From DAOTUB01 sp034437455 (GTDB lineage: Bacteria; Chloroflexota; Anaerolineae; B4-G1): a stretch of 33,023 nt of DNA. The notes under the pieces are model-generated. The model saw nothing but the letters and a program-made list of their open reading frames with translations. It ran no database searches and had not been told where the DNA came from. Below, in pieces: positions 7,275 through 15,666 of the stretch (its first letter is position 1; every line of letters starts with the position of its first letter). The translations under genes and the position numbers were made by a program. The stretch is from assembly GCA_034437455.1 (NCBI GenBank), contig DAOTUB010000107.1, positions 1 to 33,023 on the forward strand, in the 5' to 3' direction.

Positions 7275-9570
7275 AATCCCCCTCGCCGCCGATGATCACG
7301 GCGCGCGTGCGTCCGGCCGTTTCGGGCGGACCGATGACGCCCATGTCCTCCAGTATCTGCATCAGCCGTGCCGCGCGCGGATGGCCGATGTGCAGCTTGC
7401 GCTGGAGAAGCGAGGCCGAGGCCTCGCCCTCTTCTTGCACCAGATCGATGGCCTCCTGCAACAACTCTGCGTCCTCGTCCTCCTCTCCAGCATCCTCTTC
7501 GATGGCATCGTATCCCTCGGGCGGCGCGACCCGCTCCCAGGGTGCCCTCTCCTCGACCGGGCCTACCTGCTTGCTCCAGAACTCTACCACGCAGTCCACT
7601 TCCTCCTCCGAGACGAAGCAGCCCTGCACGCGCACCGGGTGGCTCGCGTCGGCCGCCACGTAGAGCATGTCGCCGGCGCCCAGGAGTGTCTCGGCGCCCG
7701 GCGTATCCAGGATCACGCGCGAATCCATCTGGCCGGCGGTGGCGAAGGAGATGCGGGCCGGAAAGTTCGCCTTGATCAGCCCCGTGACCACGTCCGTGCT
7801 GGGCCGTTGCGTGGCCACGATCAGGTGGATGCCGGTGGCGCGGCCCATCTGGGCGATGCGGCAGAGCAGCCGTTCGACGGCGTCGGGGGCCAGCATCATC
7901 AGATCGGCCAACTCGTCGATCAGCACGACGAGGCGAGGCAGGGTCGGTTCGTTCTTCTTGGTCATCTCGTTGTTATAATCGTCGAGGTGGCGCGCCGAAG
8001 CGTCGGCAAAGCGCCGGTAGCGGTCGTCCATCTCCAGCGCCACCCAGCGCAGCACCTTGACCACGCGCTCCAGGTCCACCTCCACGTTCCCGTAGAGGTG
8101 GGGCAGCCCGTTGAAGCGCACCAACTCCACCATCTTGGGATCGATCATGACCAGCCGCAGTTGTTCGAGCGTGTTGGTGAAAATCAGGCATGTGGTGATC
8201 GCTTTGATGCAGATCGACTTACCGGATCCGGTCGTGCCGGCGATCAACAGGTGCGGCATTCTGGCGAGATCGGCTGCGACCGGATCGCCGGCGACGTTGT
8301 GGCCCAGGGCGAAAGCGAGCGGCGAATTGAGCTTGCGAAACGTTTCCGACTCCATCACCTCGCGGAGACCCACGAGCTGGATCGTGCTGTTGGGCACCTC
8401 GATGCCGATGTAAGGACGGCCAGGTACGGGCGCCTCGATGCGCAGACGAGGGGTGGCCAGCGCCAGCGCCAGGTCATCCGTCCGACTGGTGATCTGGCTC
8501 ACGCGTACTTTGCGGCCGCCCTCTGGGGAGCTATCCAAAAAGCCCGGCTCGATGCCGAACTGGGTGACTGCCGGGCCGACGCGCACCTCAACGACCTCGA
8601 CCGGGAGACCGAACTGGGCCAACGTCTTTTTGATCGTGTACGATTTCTGGCGGATCTCTGTGTCGCTCAGGGCTGGCCCCTCGGTGTCGTTCAGCAGGCT
8701 GAGCGGCGGACGGGAAAATGTGCCCGGCGGCGCTGCCCGGTGGAAATCGGCGACCTCGCGGGGCCTTGGGACCGAATGCGCGCCGCTACGGGTGGATGGC
8801 GGGGTAGCGGCCGCCGGTTCTGCGCGAGCTTTGATCGGGATCGACGGAGCGCGCTTTCTCTCGCTTGGCGAGATTCGTTCGCGGTCGATCTGTTCACGAG
8901 GCGGTGGAGCCGCCCGGGGCGGAGTGGACGCGGGTTTCTGGGTGGGCTTGGGACGCGCTGGGGGAGGATCAGATCGGGCGGCAGGCTCGGCGGAGCGGCG
9001 CTCGGCACGCTCGGCAAAAGCCTCCAACACTGAACCCGCGAGCCGTTTGACGTCGGCGGAGGTCATGTCAAACGTCAGGCCCAGACCGAGCGCCAGAAAG
9101 ATCAGCAACGCGACCAAGGTCGCCGGACCGCCCACGTATTCCAGAAGGAGCTTGGAAATCGCCCACCCAACCAGCCCTCCGCTGGGCGAGAACTTGGCCG
9201 TCCGGCCGAATTCCACAAGTCCCCACAGGTCATCCTTGCCGACAATGAAATGCGTCAATGCCAGCAAACTGAAAAAGACCAATTCCGCGCCGACGAAGGG
9301 ACGCCAGCGCCACGTTGTCGAACGGTCCAATTGGTGCTGTAGCCACAACAGCCCGGCCAGCACGATGGCCAGCGCCAGCAGAAAGGCTCCCCAACCCAAC
9401 CAGTATCGCAGCCGCTCGACCCATGTGTTGGTCCAGATACCCGTCGTCACCTGGAACACGGCCAGCAGTGTGATCGCCCCCATCGCGATGACGAGCAGCG
9501 CCAGGATTTGCTGCAATAATGGGTTGGTCAGGATCGCCACCCAGTCTCTTTTTTCGTTATCCTTGGTCAT
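7267..9570 (-). CDS. ftsK: DNA translocase FtsK/SpoIIIE
   Basis: A 767-residue septal DNA pump that moves chromosomes during division or condensation. About four membrane helices occupy residues 15-175. A Pro/Arg/Ala-rich linker follows (about 185-295), then the alpha/beta motor: PGRPYIGIEVPN, Walker A GTTGSGKS near residue 444, Walker B LVVLIDELADLMM near 550, and ATQRPSTDVVTGLIKANFPARI. The last 65 residues form the winged-helix gamma domain (LLQEAIDLV, SASLLQRKLHIGHPRAARLM) that reads KOPS/SRS-type polarity sites. ATG 9570 is preceded by a G-rich ribosome-binding site. Length and order are normal for the family. Confidence 0.96.
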   Translation of the reverse strand: MTKDNEKRDWVAILTNPLLQQILALLVIAMGAITLLAVFQVTTGIWTNTWVERLRYWLGWGAFLLALAIVLAGLLWLQHQLDRSTTWRWRPFVGAELVFFSLLALTHFIVGKDDLWGLVEFGRTAKFSPSGGLVGWAISKLLLEYVGGPATLVALLIFLALGLGLTFDMTSADVKRLAGSVLEAFAERAERRSAEPAARSDPPPARPKPTQKPASTPPRAAPPPREQIDRERISPSERKRAPSIPIKARAEPAAATPPSTRSGAHSVPRPREVADFHRAAPPGTFSRPPLSLLNDTEGPALSDTEIRQKSYTIKKTLAQFGLPVEVVEVRVGPAVTQFGIEPGFLDSSPEGGRKVRVSQITSRTDDLALALATPRLRIEAPVPGRPYIGIEVPNSTIQLVGLREVMESETFRKLNSPLAFALGHNVAGDPVAADLARMPHLLIAGTTGSGKSICIKAITTCLIFTNTLEQLRLVMIDPKMVELVRFNGLPHLYGNVEVDLERVVKVLRWVALEMDDRYRRFADASARHLDDYNNEMTKKNEPTLPRLVVLIDELADLMMLAPDAVERLLCRIAQMGRATGIHLIVATQRPSTDVVTGLIKANFPARISFATAGQMDSRVILDTPGAETLLGAGDMLYVAADASHPVRVQGCFVSEEEVDCVVEFWSKQVGPVEERAPWERVAPPEGYDAIEEDAGEEDEDAELLQEAIDLVQEEGEASASLLQRKLHIGHPRAARLMQILEDMGVIGPPETAGRTRAVIIGGEGDYD

Positions 9571-9626
9571 TTCCCCGCCCCCCCCCGTATGTATCCAGCA
9601 ATGTGCGCTGTCAAAAAGTCGGCAGC

Positions 9627-10607
9627 TTACTCCCTCTCTTTTTTTACCTCTTCCAGTCTCAATCCAATTCTACGTCGCTCGCTGTCTACGTTGAGAATCT
9701 GCACGGTCACGAGGTCTCCTTTGTGCACCACGTCGTTGGGGTCGGGAGAGTTTTCCTCGGTCAATTCCGAGACGTGGATCAATCCCTCTAATCCCTCTTC
9801 GACCTCCACAAAGGCGCCGAAATTCACGATGTGAGTGACCATGCCTTCCACGATCTGACCGGCCTGGTAGAGATCCTGGACCGATTGCCAGGGATCGGGC
9901 TGCAAACGTTTGATGCTTAACCCGACCCGTTCGCGCTTGCGGTCCACGTTGAGGACGTACACCTCCACGGACTTGTCGGGAGTGAGGACATCGCTGGGAT
10001 GCTCCACCCGGCCCCACGAAAGCTCCGAGATGTGTACCAGCCCTTCAAATCCGCCCAGATCCACGAACGCGCCGAAGGAACAGAGATTGGTCACGCGGCC
10101 CTGGCATATGTCGCCAGGGCAGAGTCGGTTCAATAATTCATTGCGCTGGTCTTCGTCAATGTGGGTGGCTCGCTCCGAAAGGATGAGTTTCTTGTTCTCG
10201 AGATCCATCTCAATGATCTTGAGATGTAACCTGGTTCCAATTAAACGTTTCAAGTCTGCGCGTCGCTCACTTTCATCTATAGAGGAAGAGAGACTCGACA
10301 GGTGAGACGCAGGCACAAAGCCCTGTAGTTCATTCCACTCGACCAGCACCCCGCCGCGATTGCATCCCACGACGGGCAACTCCAGTACCTCCCTCTGCTC
10401 CATCAACTCGCGTGCTTGTCGCCAGCGATCTTGGCCGTCCGTCGCTTCCACGGACGTTTCAGGCTCGCCGAGCATCTGTTCATCCCACAGGTTCACACGA
10501 GCGGCGGTAGGAACTGCTTTTCCGTTTTCTCCGTCGCGCAACAAGGCTTCCCAATATCCCTCATCTAGCGGCGCGTTGGGCGGGATCCATTCCCCCTGGT
10601 GATTCAT
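9627..10607 (-). CDS. S1-domain RNA-binding protein (ribosomal protein S1-like)
   Basis: A 326-residue protein with three S1 OB-fold repeats: one degenerate at about 72-148, and two clear ones at about 161-233 (GRVTNLCSFGAFVDLGGFEGLVHISELS) and 249-318 (GMVTHIVNFGAFVEVEEGLEGLIHVSELT). The first 65 residues are acidic and unlike S1. Such proteins bind mRNA on the ribosome and help initiation, or act in stress. In bacteria with short S1 versions this could be the main S1 (rpsA-like), but that needs the whole genome. ATG 10607 follows AGGAGG, and a near-consensus promoter lies upstream. Confidence 0.9.
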   Translation of the reverse strand: MNHQGEWIPPNAPLDEGYWEALLRDGENGKAVPTAARVNLWDEQMLGEPETSVEATDGQDRWRQARELMEQREVLELPVVGCNRGGVLVEWNELQGFVPASHLSSLSSSIDESERRADLKRLIGTRLHLKIIEMDLENKKLILSERATHIDEDQRNELLNRLCPGDICQGRVTNLCSFGAFVDLGGFEGLVHISELSWGRVEHPSDVLTPDKSVEVYVLNVDRKRERVGLSIKRLQPDPWQSVQDLYQAGQIVEGMVTHIVNFGAFVEVEEGLEGLIHVSELTEENSPDPNDVVHKGDLVTVQILNVDSERRRIGLRLEEVKKERE

Positions 10608-10633
10608 CCTTCTTCGCCTCCTGGCATGTGCTG

Positions 10634-10663
10634 ATTATATGTGAGGTCCTGACAACTTGTCAA
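10634..10663 (-). promoter_or_regulatory. Near-consensus sigma70 promoter of the S1-protein gene
   Basis: On the minus strand TTGACA (10663-10658) and TATAAT (10639-10634) match both consensus hexamers, with an 18-base spacer. The start codon is 27 bases further on. The -35 box overlaps the stop of the upstream regulator gene and lies within a 13-base palindrome, TGACAA-C-TTGTCA on the plus strand (10650-10662), that could be an operator. Confidence 0.8.
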
Positions 10664-12648
10664 ATATTGGCGTTTTCGTGGTTGTTTAACTCGTCCTTTT
10701 CCATCTCTGCTAACATCTGGGCCGTCGCCTCGATGGCGACGCGCTGCTTGCGGTACAGGTCCGATTCGCTCATCGCAAGTCGTTGCGCGACCTCGCGCAC
10801 CTTGTGCCCCTGAAGGAACTTGAGCTCGAGGATGTTGTACAGTAGCCAGGCCGGTGCTGTCATCTCGCGCTCTCCATCGGGGCGCAGGCGTTCGATGGCT
10901 TGCCGGAGCACGGCTCGCAGCCCCATCATCGCGCTGCCCTCCTGCTCCTGCGTCGCGCGCTCGACCACGCGCAAAGCGATCAGCGGGCTAGTTGTTAATT
11001 TGGACCCTCCCCAGTAATGTTTGAGCGCGTCCCTGACCCATTGTCGAAACTCGGCTGACTCGACGGGACTGCCCCCGCTGAACCCAGATAGCGCCTGTTC
11101 CCCAACGTAATGTACCATCCCCCGGCGGCGCTGGATGTCCTCGATCTCGGGCATGATGCGTTCCAGCGCGCCAAAGATACTCTGCTGAAGTTGACGATCT
11201 TCGAGCGCCGCTGCCGCCTGGGCGAGCAAGGTCTCGACTCCCTTTTGTTCTTCCTGGCTCAGGTGTGGCTCGGGCGATCGGGCCGCCACGCCCACCACGC
11301 CGATGATGTTTTTTCCTTGCGCCTCTCCCGCGCTGGAGGAAGGAGTGAACAAGGGGGCGAGCCAGTAGCCGTTCCACACGAATAGATCGCCATACCGCTC
11401 GATCCTGGGCTCTTCGGACGGCGGTGCTTTGGTATTCTCTTCGACCTGCTGCGCAGAAGCTCGCCACGCTTCCAGCGGCAGGTTCCTGGCTGTGCCTGGC
11501 TCCAGCGGTCCGCACATGACTTCCAGACGCGGCGCGGCGCCATCTACGACCGCCACAAAGCCCGTCTCGACCCGCAATAGATCGCACAGCGCGGCGAGCA
11601 CGTTTTCCAGGAATTGATGCAGGTCGGTGGTCGTGAGCAGCCGGCTGGACAATTGCTGAATCCACTCGATCTCTTCCTGATCCTGGTGATGGAGCGCGCG
11701 GTCAATCAATGGTTTGGCCAGCTCTATGCCGAGTTGTAGCAATAAAATGATTCCCACCACGCCAAAGAGCATGAGGCGGCGACTGGGAAGACCAAGCCAG
11801 TTTTCTGCCTGTGAGGTGGCGACGATGACCACGATCACCAGCGTGGCGACGAGAGGTCCGCGCAGCAAAAAGTGTACCAGTCGATGTTTCACCACCCGGT
11901 CGGGGGTGAGCGTGCCGAAGGAGGTCGCGCTGTAGGCCAACAGGATCAGCATCAGCCCAACGCCCACGTTTCCCAGTACCAACGTCAGCCAGAGAAGGGC
12001 GCTCGGCGCGTGAGCGTACCAACCGGTGAGGAGCAGGTAGGGAAAAACTCCCGCCGCCGGCGCTGCAAAAGTAGCCGCCAGGTATGTCATTCGGCGCCGC
12101 GAGGTGGACGTGAGGCAGCGACGACGCGCCCGCAGGACGTTGACCGCTCCCCAGCTCACAGCGGCGAGAAAGTAAAGGATAAAGACCGGGAAAAGCGGTC
12201 CGGGCAGCAGGTGAGCAGCGCGGTGCGTCAGCACGCCGTCATACACGATGAGATCGCTAAAGGCCACGCCGAGCAGCAAAAGCGCACTGAGTAAGTGGCT
12301 GGCGCGCACGGCAACGTCGCGCAGTTTATTCCTGGCCCCGGTGCTGGCCAGGAGTGCGTTCGAGAAATTCAAATAGGCGGCCGGGGTGAATGCGATGCCG
12401 ATCCATTGCATCTGCAACCAGGGTCTGGCCGTATCTATGTCCTGGGCGCCGAACAAAGCCAGGTCCACAAAGTAGGCGACCAACACGCACGCCAGAAGCG
12501 AGGCAAACGAGCGGGCGATGTTGTTGTGGGGATTGTAGATGACCAGGTAAAGTAGAAGGGCGAAGGAGAAAATGACGATGCCCGAAGCGAGTACAACGTT
12601 GATCAGTTCAAACAACCCCTGAAAGTCGAACCCCGATAAGAATGTCAT
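10660..12648 (-). CDS. Membrane 7TM-GAF-HTH regulator
   Basis: A 662-residue protein. Residues 1-300 hold seven or more membrane helices resembling the 7TM sensor found before histidine kinases. Next comes a helical linker (EEIEWIQQLSSRLLTTTDLHQFLENVLAALCDLL) and a GAF domain (about 340-510). There is no kinase core. Instead the C-terminal 150 residues end in a helix-turn-helix-like segment, GHKVREVAQRLAMSESDLYRKQR. It may be a one-component membrane-bound transcription regulator. I start it at ATG 12648, before the first hydrophobic helix; the frame is open back to 12774 but there it runs through a repeat element. The ribosome-binding site is weak. Confidence 0.75.
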   Translation of the reverse strand: MTFLSGFDFQGLFELINVVLASGIVIFSFALLLYLVIYNPHNNIARSFASLLACVLVAYFVDLALFGAQDIDTARPWLQMQWIGIAFTPAAYLNFSNALLASTGARNKLRDVAVRASHLLSALLLLGVAFSDLIVYDGVLTHRAAHLLPGPLFPVFILYFLAAVSWGAVNVLRARRRCLTSTSRRRMTYLAATFAAPAAGVFPYLLLTGWYAHAPSALLWLTLVLGNVGVGLMLILLAYSATSFGTLTPDRVVKHRLVHFLLRGPLVATLVIVVIVATSQAENWLGLPSRRLMLFGVVGIILLLQLGIELAKPLIDRALHHQDQEEIEWIQQLSSRLLTTTDLHQFLENVLAALCDLLRVETGFVAVVDGAAPRLEVMCGPLEPGTARNLPLEAWRASAQQVEENTKAPPSEEPRIERYGDLFVWNGYWLAPLFTPSSSAGEAQGKNIIGVVGVAARSPEPHLSQEEQKGVETLLAQAAAALEDRQLQQSIFGALERIMPEIEDIQRRRGMVHYVGEQALSGFSGGSPVESAEFRQWVRDALKHYWGGSKLTTSPLIALRVVERATQEQEGSAMMGLRAVLRQAIERLRPDGEREMTAPAWLLYNILELKFLQGHKVREVAQRLAMSESDLYRKQRVAIEATAQMLAEMEKDELNNHENANI

Positions 12649-12725
12649 CAACCTAGCTACAATCCAGTACTGTACCAATACGGTCGAGCTCCATCGCTTG
12701 CGTGGTCTCGATACGGTCTTTTGGT

Positions 12726-12834
12726 GTATCTTTGCAATAATTCGGGGCAATTGTACTGTAGCCGCGCTTTCCATAGCGCGCTAGCCCGGCGAGGTATAGA
12801 AACCTCGGCTACATTCCCCGACTTTTTGAGATAC
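12726..12834. mobile_element. MITE-like element C: shared TIR with a REP-type core
   Basis: A 109-bp element. Its left end (GTATCTTTGCAATA-ATTC-GGGG) and right end (reverse complement GTATCTC-AAAAAGTC-GGGG) are worn versions of the terminal repeat seen cleanly at 13520-13640 and 31044-31154. The core runs from GTAG (12758) to CTAC (12809-12812) with two hairpins, CGCGCT/AGCGCG and GAGGT/ACCTC. No target duplication is visible, which fits an old copy. It lies between the GNAT stop and the 7TM regulator start. Confidence 0.7.
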
Positions 12835-12898
12835 TTCGGATCTATGCGACCGACGCTCGTCTAGCTGAACCAATACCCACGAGAACAAGGAAAGAGTC

Positions 12899-13429
12899 TC
12901 ATCGCAGCGACCCGCTGAAGAATAACGCGATATCCTGGCTGGGCCAATAGCGATCGCTATAGCCAGAAAACGTCAATCCGCGCGCGCGGCAGAACCGGGT
13001 AGCCGGATAGTTCTTGGTCTGCACCGCGAGCACGATCCTTGCCAGGCCGTGCTCGCGCCCCCATTGAGCGGCTGCCCGCACCAGCGTCGTCCCTATGCCG
13101 CGCCTCCGATGGGGTCGGTCCACGACCAGATCGCCCATCCAGGCGAGCTTGTGCTCGGGCTGGGCGGTCAGCGCCACGTACCCGTAGACGCGCTCCTCTT
13201 CCTCTGCCACCAAAAAGACGTCGCGTCGCCACCATCCTGCCAGCAGATCCTCGCCCTGATAGGGATAGGCGACTCGCACCTCGCGGGGCAGACGCACGAT
13301 CCGGAAGGCGACGGTCATGGCGTTGTTTTCTTCCCGCGTCTCCATTTGCCAGACGCGGTCGGTCGTGTAGGAGTGTTCCAATGCTCCGCACACTTCCAGA
13401 TCTTGAGGCTTGGCCGGGCGTACCCGCAT
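12899..13429 (-). CDS. GNAT-family N-acetyltransferase
   Basis: A 176-residue acetyl-CoA-dependent transferase. The core motif is in the middle: WMGDLVVDRPHRRRGIGTTLVRAAAQW, with RRRGIG as the pyrophosphate loop. LARIVLAVQTKNYPATRFCRARGLTFSGYSDRYW is the usual C-terminal half with the Tyr region. The substrate cannot be told. The start ATG 13429 has AGGAG 8-12 bases upstream. It is transcribed in the same direction as miaA but separated from it by the 121-bp mobile element, so co-transcription may have been altered by the insertion. Confidence 0.88.
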   Translation of the reverse strand: MRVRPAKPQDLEVCGALEHSYTTDRVWQMETREENNAMTVAFRIVRLPREVRVAYPYQGEDLLAGWWRRDVFLVAEEEERVYGYVALTAQPEHKLAWMGDLVVDRPHRRRGIGTTLVRAAAQWGREHGLARIVLAVQTKNYPATRFCRARGLTFSGYSDRYWPSQDIALFFSGSLR

Positions 13430-13519
13430 TCACGTTCTCCTCGACAATACAGATTACTTGTGTCTTGTAACCATTCTACCATCAGGCCGCGATTGAGGCA
13501 AACGAGCCATCGATTTGTT

Positions 13520-13640
13520 GTATCTTCTCAATATTCTGGGGAAAGTAGGTCGGATTTGCTATCCGGCCAGGCGGTGGTTAGCATCGGATTGTCCCAATCC
13601 GCAACCGCCCTACATCTGCCCCGATTTATTGAGAAGATAC
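13520..13640. mobile_element. MITE-like element A: TIR, REP-type core and 8-bp target duplication
   Basis: A 121-bp element flanked by the 8-bp direct repeat GATTTGTT at 13512-13519 and 13641-13648. The terminal inverted repeat is GTATCTTCTCAATA-N4-GGGG at both ends (14 bases identical, then GGGG after four variable bases). Inside lies GTAG (13545) with hairpin GTCGGAT/ATCCGGC, a second hairpin GGCGGT..CGGATTG/CAATCCG..ACCGCC, and CTAC (13610-13613). No coding sequence is present, so movement would need a transposase supplied elsewhere. It forms the 3' end of miaA. Confidence 0.88.
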
Positions 13641-14627
13641 GATTTGTTCTTCCGCCAGCCATGTCCTCACCAGCATCTCGATCTCTTCCGCCGCCGTCTC
13701 GGTGACGTCGAACCAGTGGATGTGGGGATCGTTGAGGCTGAACCAATTGTACTGGCGGCGAATAAAGCTGCGCGTGACCCGCTTGATCTCTGTCACGACC
13801 TGTTCCCGCGTCGTCTCTCCCTCAAAGTAGGGCTTGAACTGCGCATACCCCACTCCCGACATTGCCGGCAATTCCCATCCGTACCCCGCTTCCAGCAATT
13901 GGCGCACCTCCTTTTCAAGCCCTGCCTCCATCATCGCCTCCAGCCGCCGGTCGGCGCGCTCGTAGAGGGCCGCCCGCTCCATCGTCAGACCGACCTGGAG
14001 GATGCGGTAGGGAGGCGGCTTCTTCTTCTGTTGCTCAGAGATGGGTCGGCCGGTGCTCAGGCAGACTTCTAGCGCGCGGACGACCCGGCGAACGTTGTGA
14101 GGGTGGATGCGCTGCGCGGCGTCGGGGTCCAGCCGGGCCAGCCAGGCGTGGAGCGCGTCGGCACCGTCGCGCTCGGCTTGGGCCTCCAGCTCAGCTCGCA
14201 GTTCGGGATTGGGCGGCAGGCGGGGAATGCGCCAGCCCTCCACGATGGCCCGCACGTACTGGCCGGTTCCCCCTACCAGCAAGGGCAGTTTTCCCCGGGT
14301 CTGGATCGTTTCGATGGCCGCGTAAGCCTGCGCTTGATACTCGGCCAGCCCGACCGTCTCGTCGGGTTCGGCGACGTCGATCAGGTGATGGGGAACACGG
14401 GCGCGCTCTTCTGGCGTGGGCTTGGCCGTGCCCACGTCCATGCCCCGGTAAAACAGGCGTGAATCGGCGGAGACGATCTCGCCCTCCAGCCTCTCGGCCA
14501 GGTGGAGCGAGAGCGCCGTCTTGCCCACCGCCGTCGGCCCCACGATGATCAACAAAGGATCGTGAAGCGCTTCTTGGCCCTCCTGTCTCTCGTTTACCAC
14601 GTCTTGTTTGCTACCAGATACTTTCAT
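13626..14627 (-). CDS. miaA: tRNA dimethylallyltransferase with mobile-element-derived C-terminus
   Basis: MiaA adds a dimethylallyl group to A37 of tRNAs reading UNN codons. The 333 residues include the P-loop IIVGPTAVGKTAL, SADSRLFYRGMDVGTAKPT, HHLIDVAEPDE, LLVGGTGQYVRAIVEG, a basic RRVVRALEVCLSTGRPIS and SFIRRQYNWF. Start ATG 14627 overlaps the end of yraN by 17 bases. The last 15 bases (GTA TCT TCT CAA TAA) are the tip of element A. Without that insertion and one target copy the frame would read nine other residues (DGSFASIAA) and stop at 13482-13484. The tail lies beyond the catalytic part, so activity is probably kept. Confidence 0.95.
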   Translation of the reverse strand: MKVSGSKQDVVNERQEGQEALHDPLLIIVGPTAVGKTALSLHLAERLEGEIVSADSRLFYRGMDVGTAKPTPEERARVPHHLIDVAEPDETVGLAEYQAQAYAAIETIQTRGKLPLLVGGTGQYVRAIVEGWRIPRLPPNPELRAELEAQAERDGADALHAWLARLDPDAAQRIHPHNVRRVVRALEVCLSTGRPISEQQKKKPPPYRILQVGLTMERAALYERADRRLEAMMEAGLEKEVRQLLEAGYGWELPAMSGVGYAQFKPYFEGETTREQVVTEIKRVTRSFIRRQYNWFSLNDPHIHWFDVTETAAEEIEMLVRTWLAEEQIVSSQ

Positions 14628-14979
14628 ACACTTCGACCCGCAACAAGCGGCCTGTTCGGCCCATCTCGACCGCCACCAGCCCCACGCGCCAGTCCACATC
14701 GTGTACGTTCAGGTCGTGCTCGGCCAGGTACGTGCTCGCCACGTCGATCATGCGCTGCTGCTTGGCCGGTGTCAGCGATTCCTCCGGCGTGCCAAACGCC
14801 CGCCCGCGCCGCGTGCGCACCTCGAAGAAGGTCCACACCTCGCCTCGCCGGGCCACGAGGTCCACCTCGCCGATCTGGCAGTGCCAGTTGCGCGTCACGA
14901 TCTCGTAGCCGCGCTGGGTCAGCTTGCGGGCGGCCAGTTCCTCTCCCTGCCGGCCCAGTTTTACTCGCCGATTGCCCAT
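14611..14979 (-). CDS. yraN: YraN/UPF0102-family nuclease-fold protein
   Basis: A 122-residue member of UPF0102, related to Holliday-junction resolvase and PD-(D/E)xK nucleases. The family core is visible: GEELAARKLTQRGYEIVTRNW, then GEVDLVARRGEVWTFFEVRTRRGRAFGTPEE, with the E-V-D and E-V-R catalytic-type residues. QQRMIDVASTYLAEH follows as usual. The function in most bacteria is not settled. It lies between nth and miaA on one strand, eight bases after the nth stop, and its end overlaps miaA. Confidence 0.92.
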   Translation of the reverse strand: MGNRRVKLGRQGEELAARKLTQRGYEIVTRNWHCQIGEVDLVARRGEVWTFFEVRTRRGRAFGTPEESLTPAKQQRMIDVASTYLAEHDLNVHDVDWRVGLVAVEMGRTGRLLRVEVYESIW

Positions 14980-14987
14980 CTGCGCGC

Positions 14988-15656
14988 CTACTCCTCGTTA
15001 CTGGCATAGTAAGCACAATCATCGCGCAGGATGCACCGCTCGTGCTCCGGGTTGCGGGCATGACAGACCGCCCGCCCGTGGGCGATCAAGTTGAGGTGAA
15101 AGGCATAATAGATCTCCTCAGGAACGATCTCCTCCAGCAGCTCGTGGGCCTTCTCCCGGCTGGTTTTTTCTGGGATGAGACCCAGTCGCCGGGTGACGCG
15201 GTGAACGTGCGTGTCCACCGGAAAAGCCGGTTTACCCAAGGCAAAGAGCAGCACGATAGCCGCCGTCTTGGGGCCGACGCCGGGAAGATCCAGTAACCAC
15301 TCCCGCGCTTCCTCCAGCTCCACCTCGCCGAGAAAGTCGAGCTCGATCTCCCCTCTCTCCTCGGTGATGTGGCGGAGCGCCTGCTGGATGCGCGGCGCTT
15401 TCGTAGGCCCCAGCCCCGCCGGGCGGATCGCCTCAATCAATTCCTCCTCCGGCGAATCGCGGACTTTTTCCCAAGTGGGAAACCGCTCTCGCAGCCGCTC
15501 AAAGGCGCGGTCCCGGTTGACGTCGTTCGTGTTCTGCGAGAGGATGGTATTGACGAGGCTGGCGACGGGGTCGCTGGGATGCCAGGGGCGATCGCCATAT
15601 TCGGCGAGGAGCAAATTGTGAACGTGAATGGCTTTGGTATCTTCCTGTTTCATCAT
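14988..15656 (-). CDS. nth: Endonuclease III-family DNA glycosylase/AP lyase
   Basis: A 222-residue base-excision repair enzyme for oxidised pyrimidines. The helix-hairpin-helix WLLDLPGVGPKTAAIVLLF carries the catalytic Lys, and PAFPVDTHVHRVTRRLG the catalytic Asp. The C-terminal iron-sulfur loop is unusual: CHARNPEHERCILRDDC has the C-x6-C-x2-C-x5-C spacing but His replaces the second Cys. Start: ATG 15668 overlaps a -10 box, so ATG 15656 (or the next codon) fits a promoter-proximal start better. It heads the nth-yraN-miaA run. Confidence 0.88.
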   Translation of the reverse strand: MMKQEDTKAIHVHNLLLAEYGDRPWHPSDPVASLVNTILSQNTNDVNRDRAFERLRERFPTWEKVRDSPEEELIEAIRPAGLGPTKAPRIQQALRHITEERGEIELDFLGEVELEEAREWLLDLPGVGPKTAAIVLLFALGKPAFPVDTHVHRVTRRLGLIPEKTSREKAHELLEEIVPEEIYYAFHLNLIAHGRAVCHARNPEHERCILRDDCAYYASNEE

Positions 15657-15666
15657 TGTGTGGTCC

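Noticed and set aside
6976..9033. Long plus-strand frame of 685 codons opposite ftsK
   Set aside because: It is the mirror of the well-supported FtsK frame, caused by high third-position GC. Its product has no family features.
1..13648. Link between the IS1-type transposase at the left edge and element A with its 8-bp duplication
   Set aside because: IS1 makes 8-9 bp duplications, but so do several other families, and the ends of this IS1 copy are not visible. No sequence match to GTATCTTCTCAATA was found after the transposase stop.
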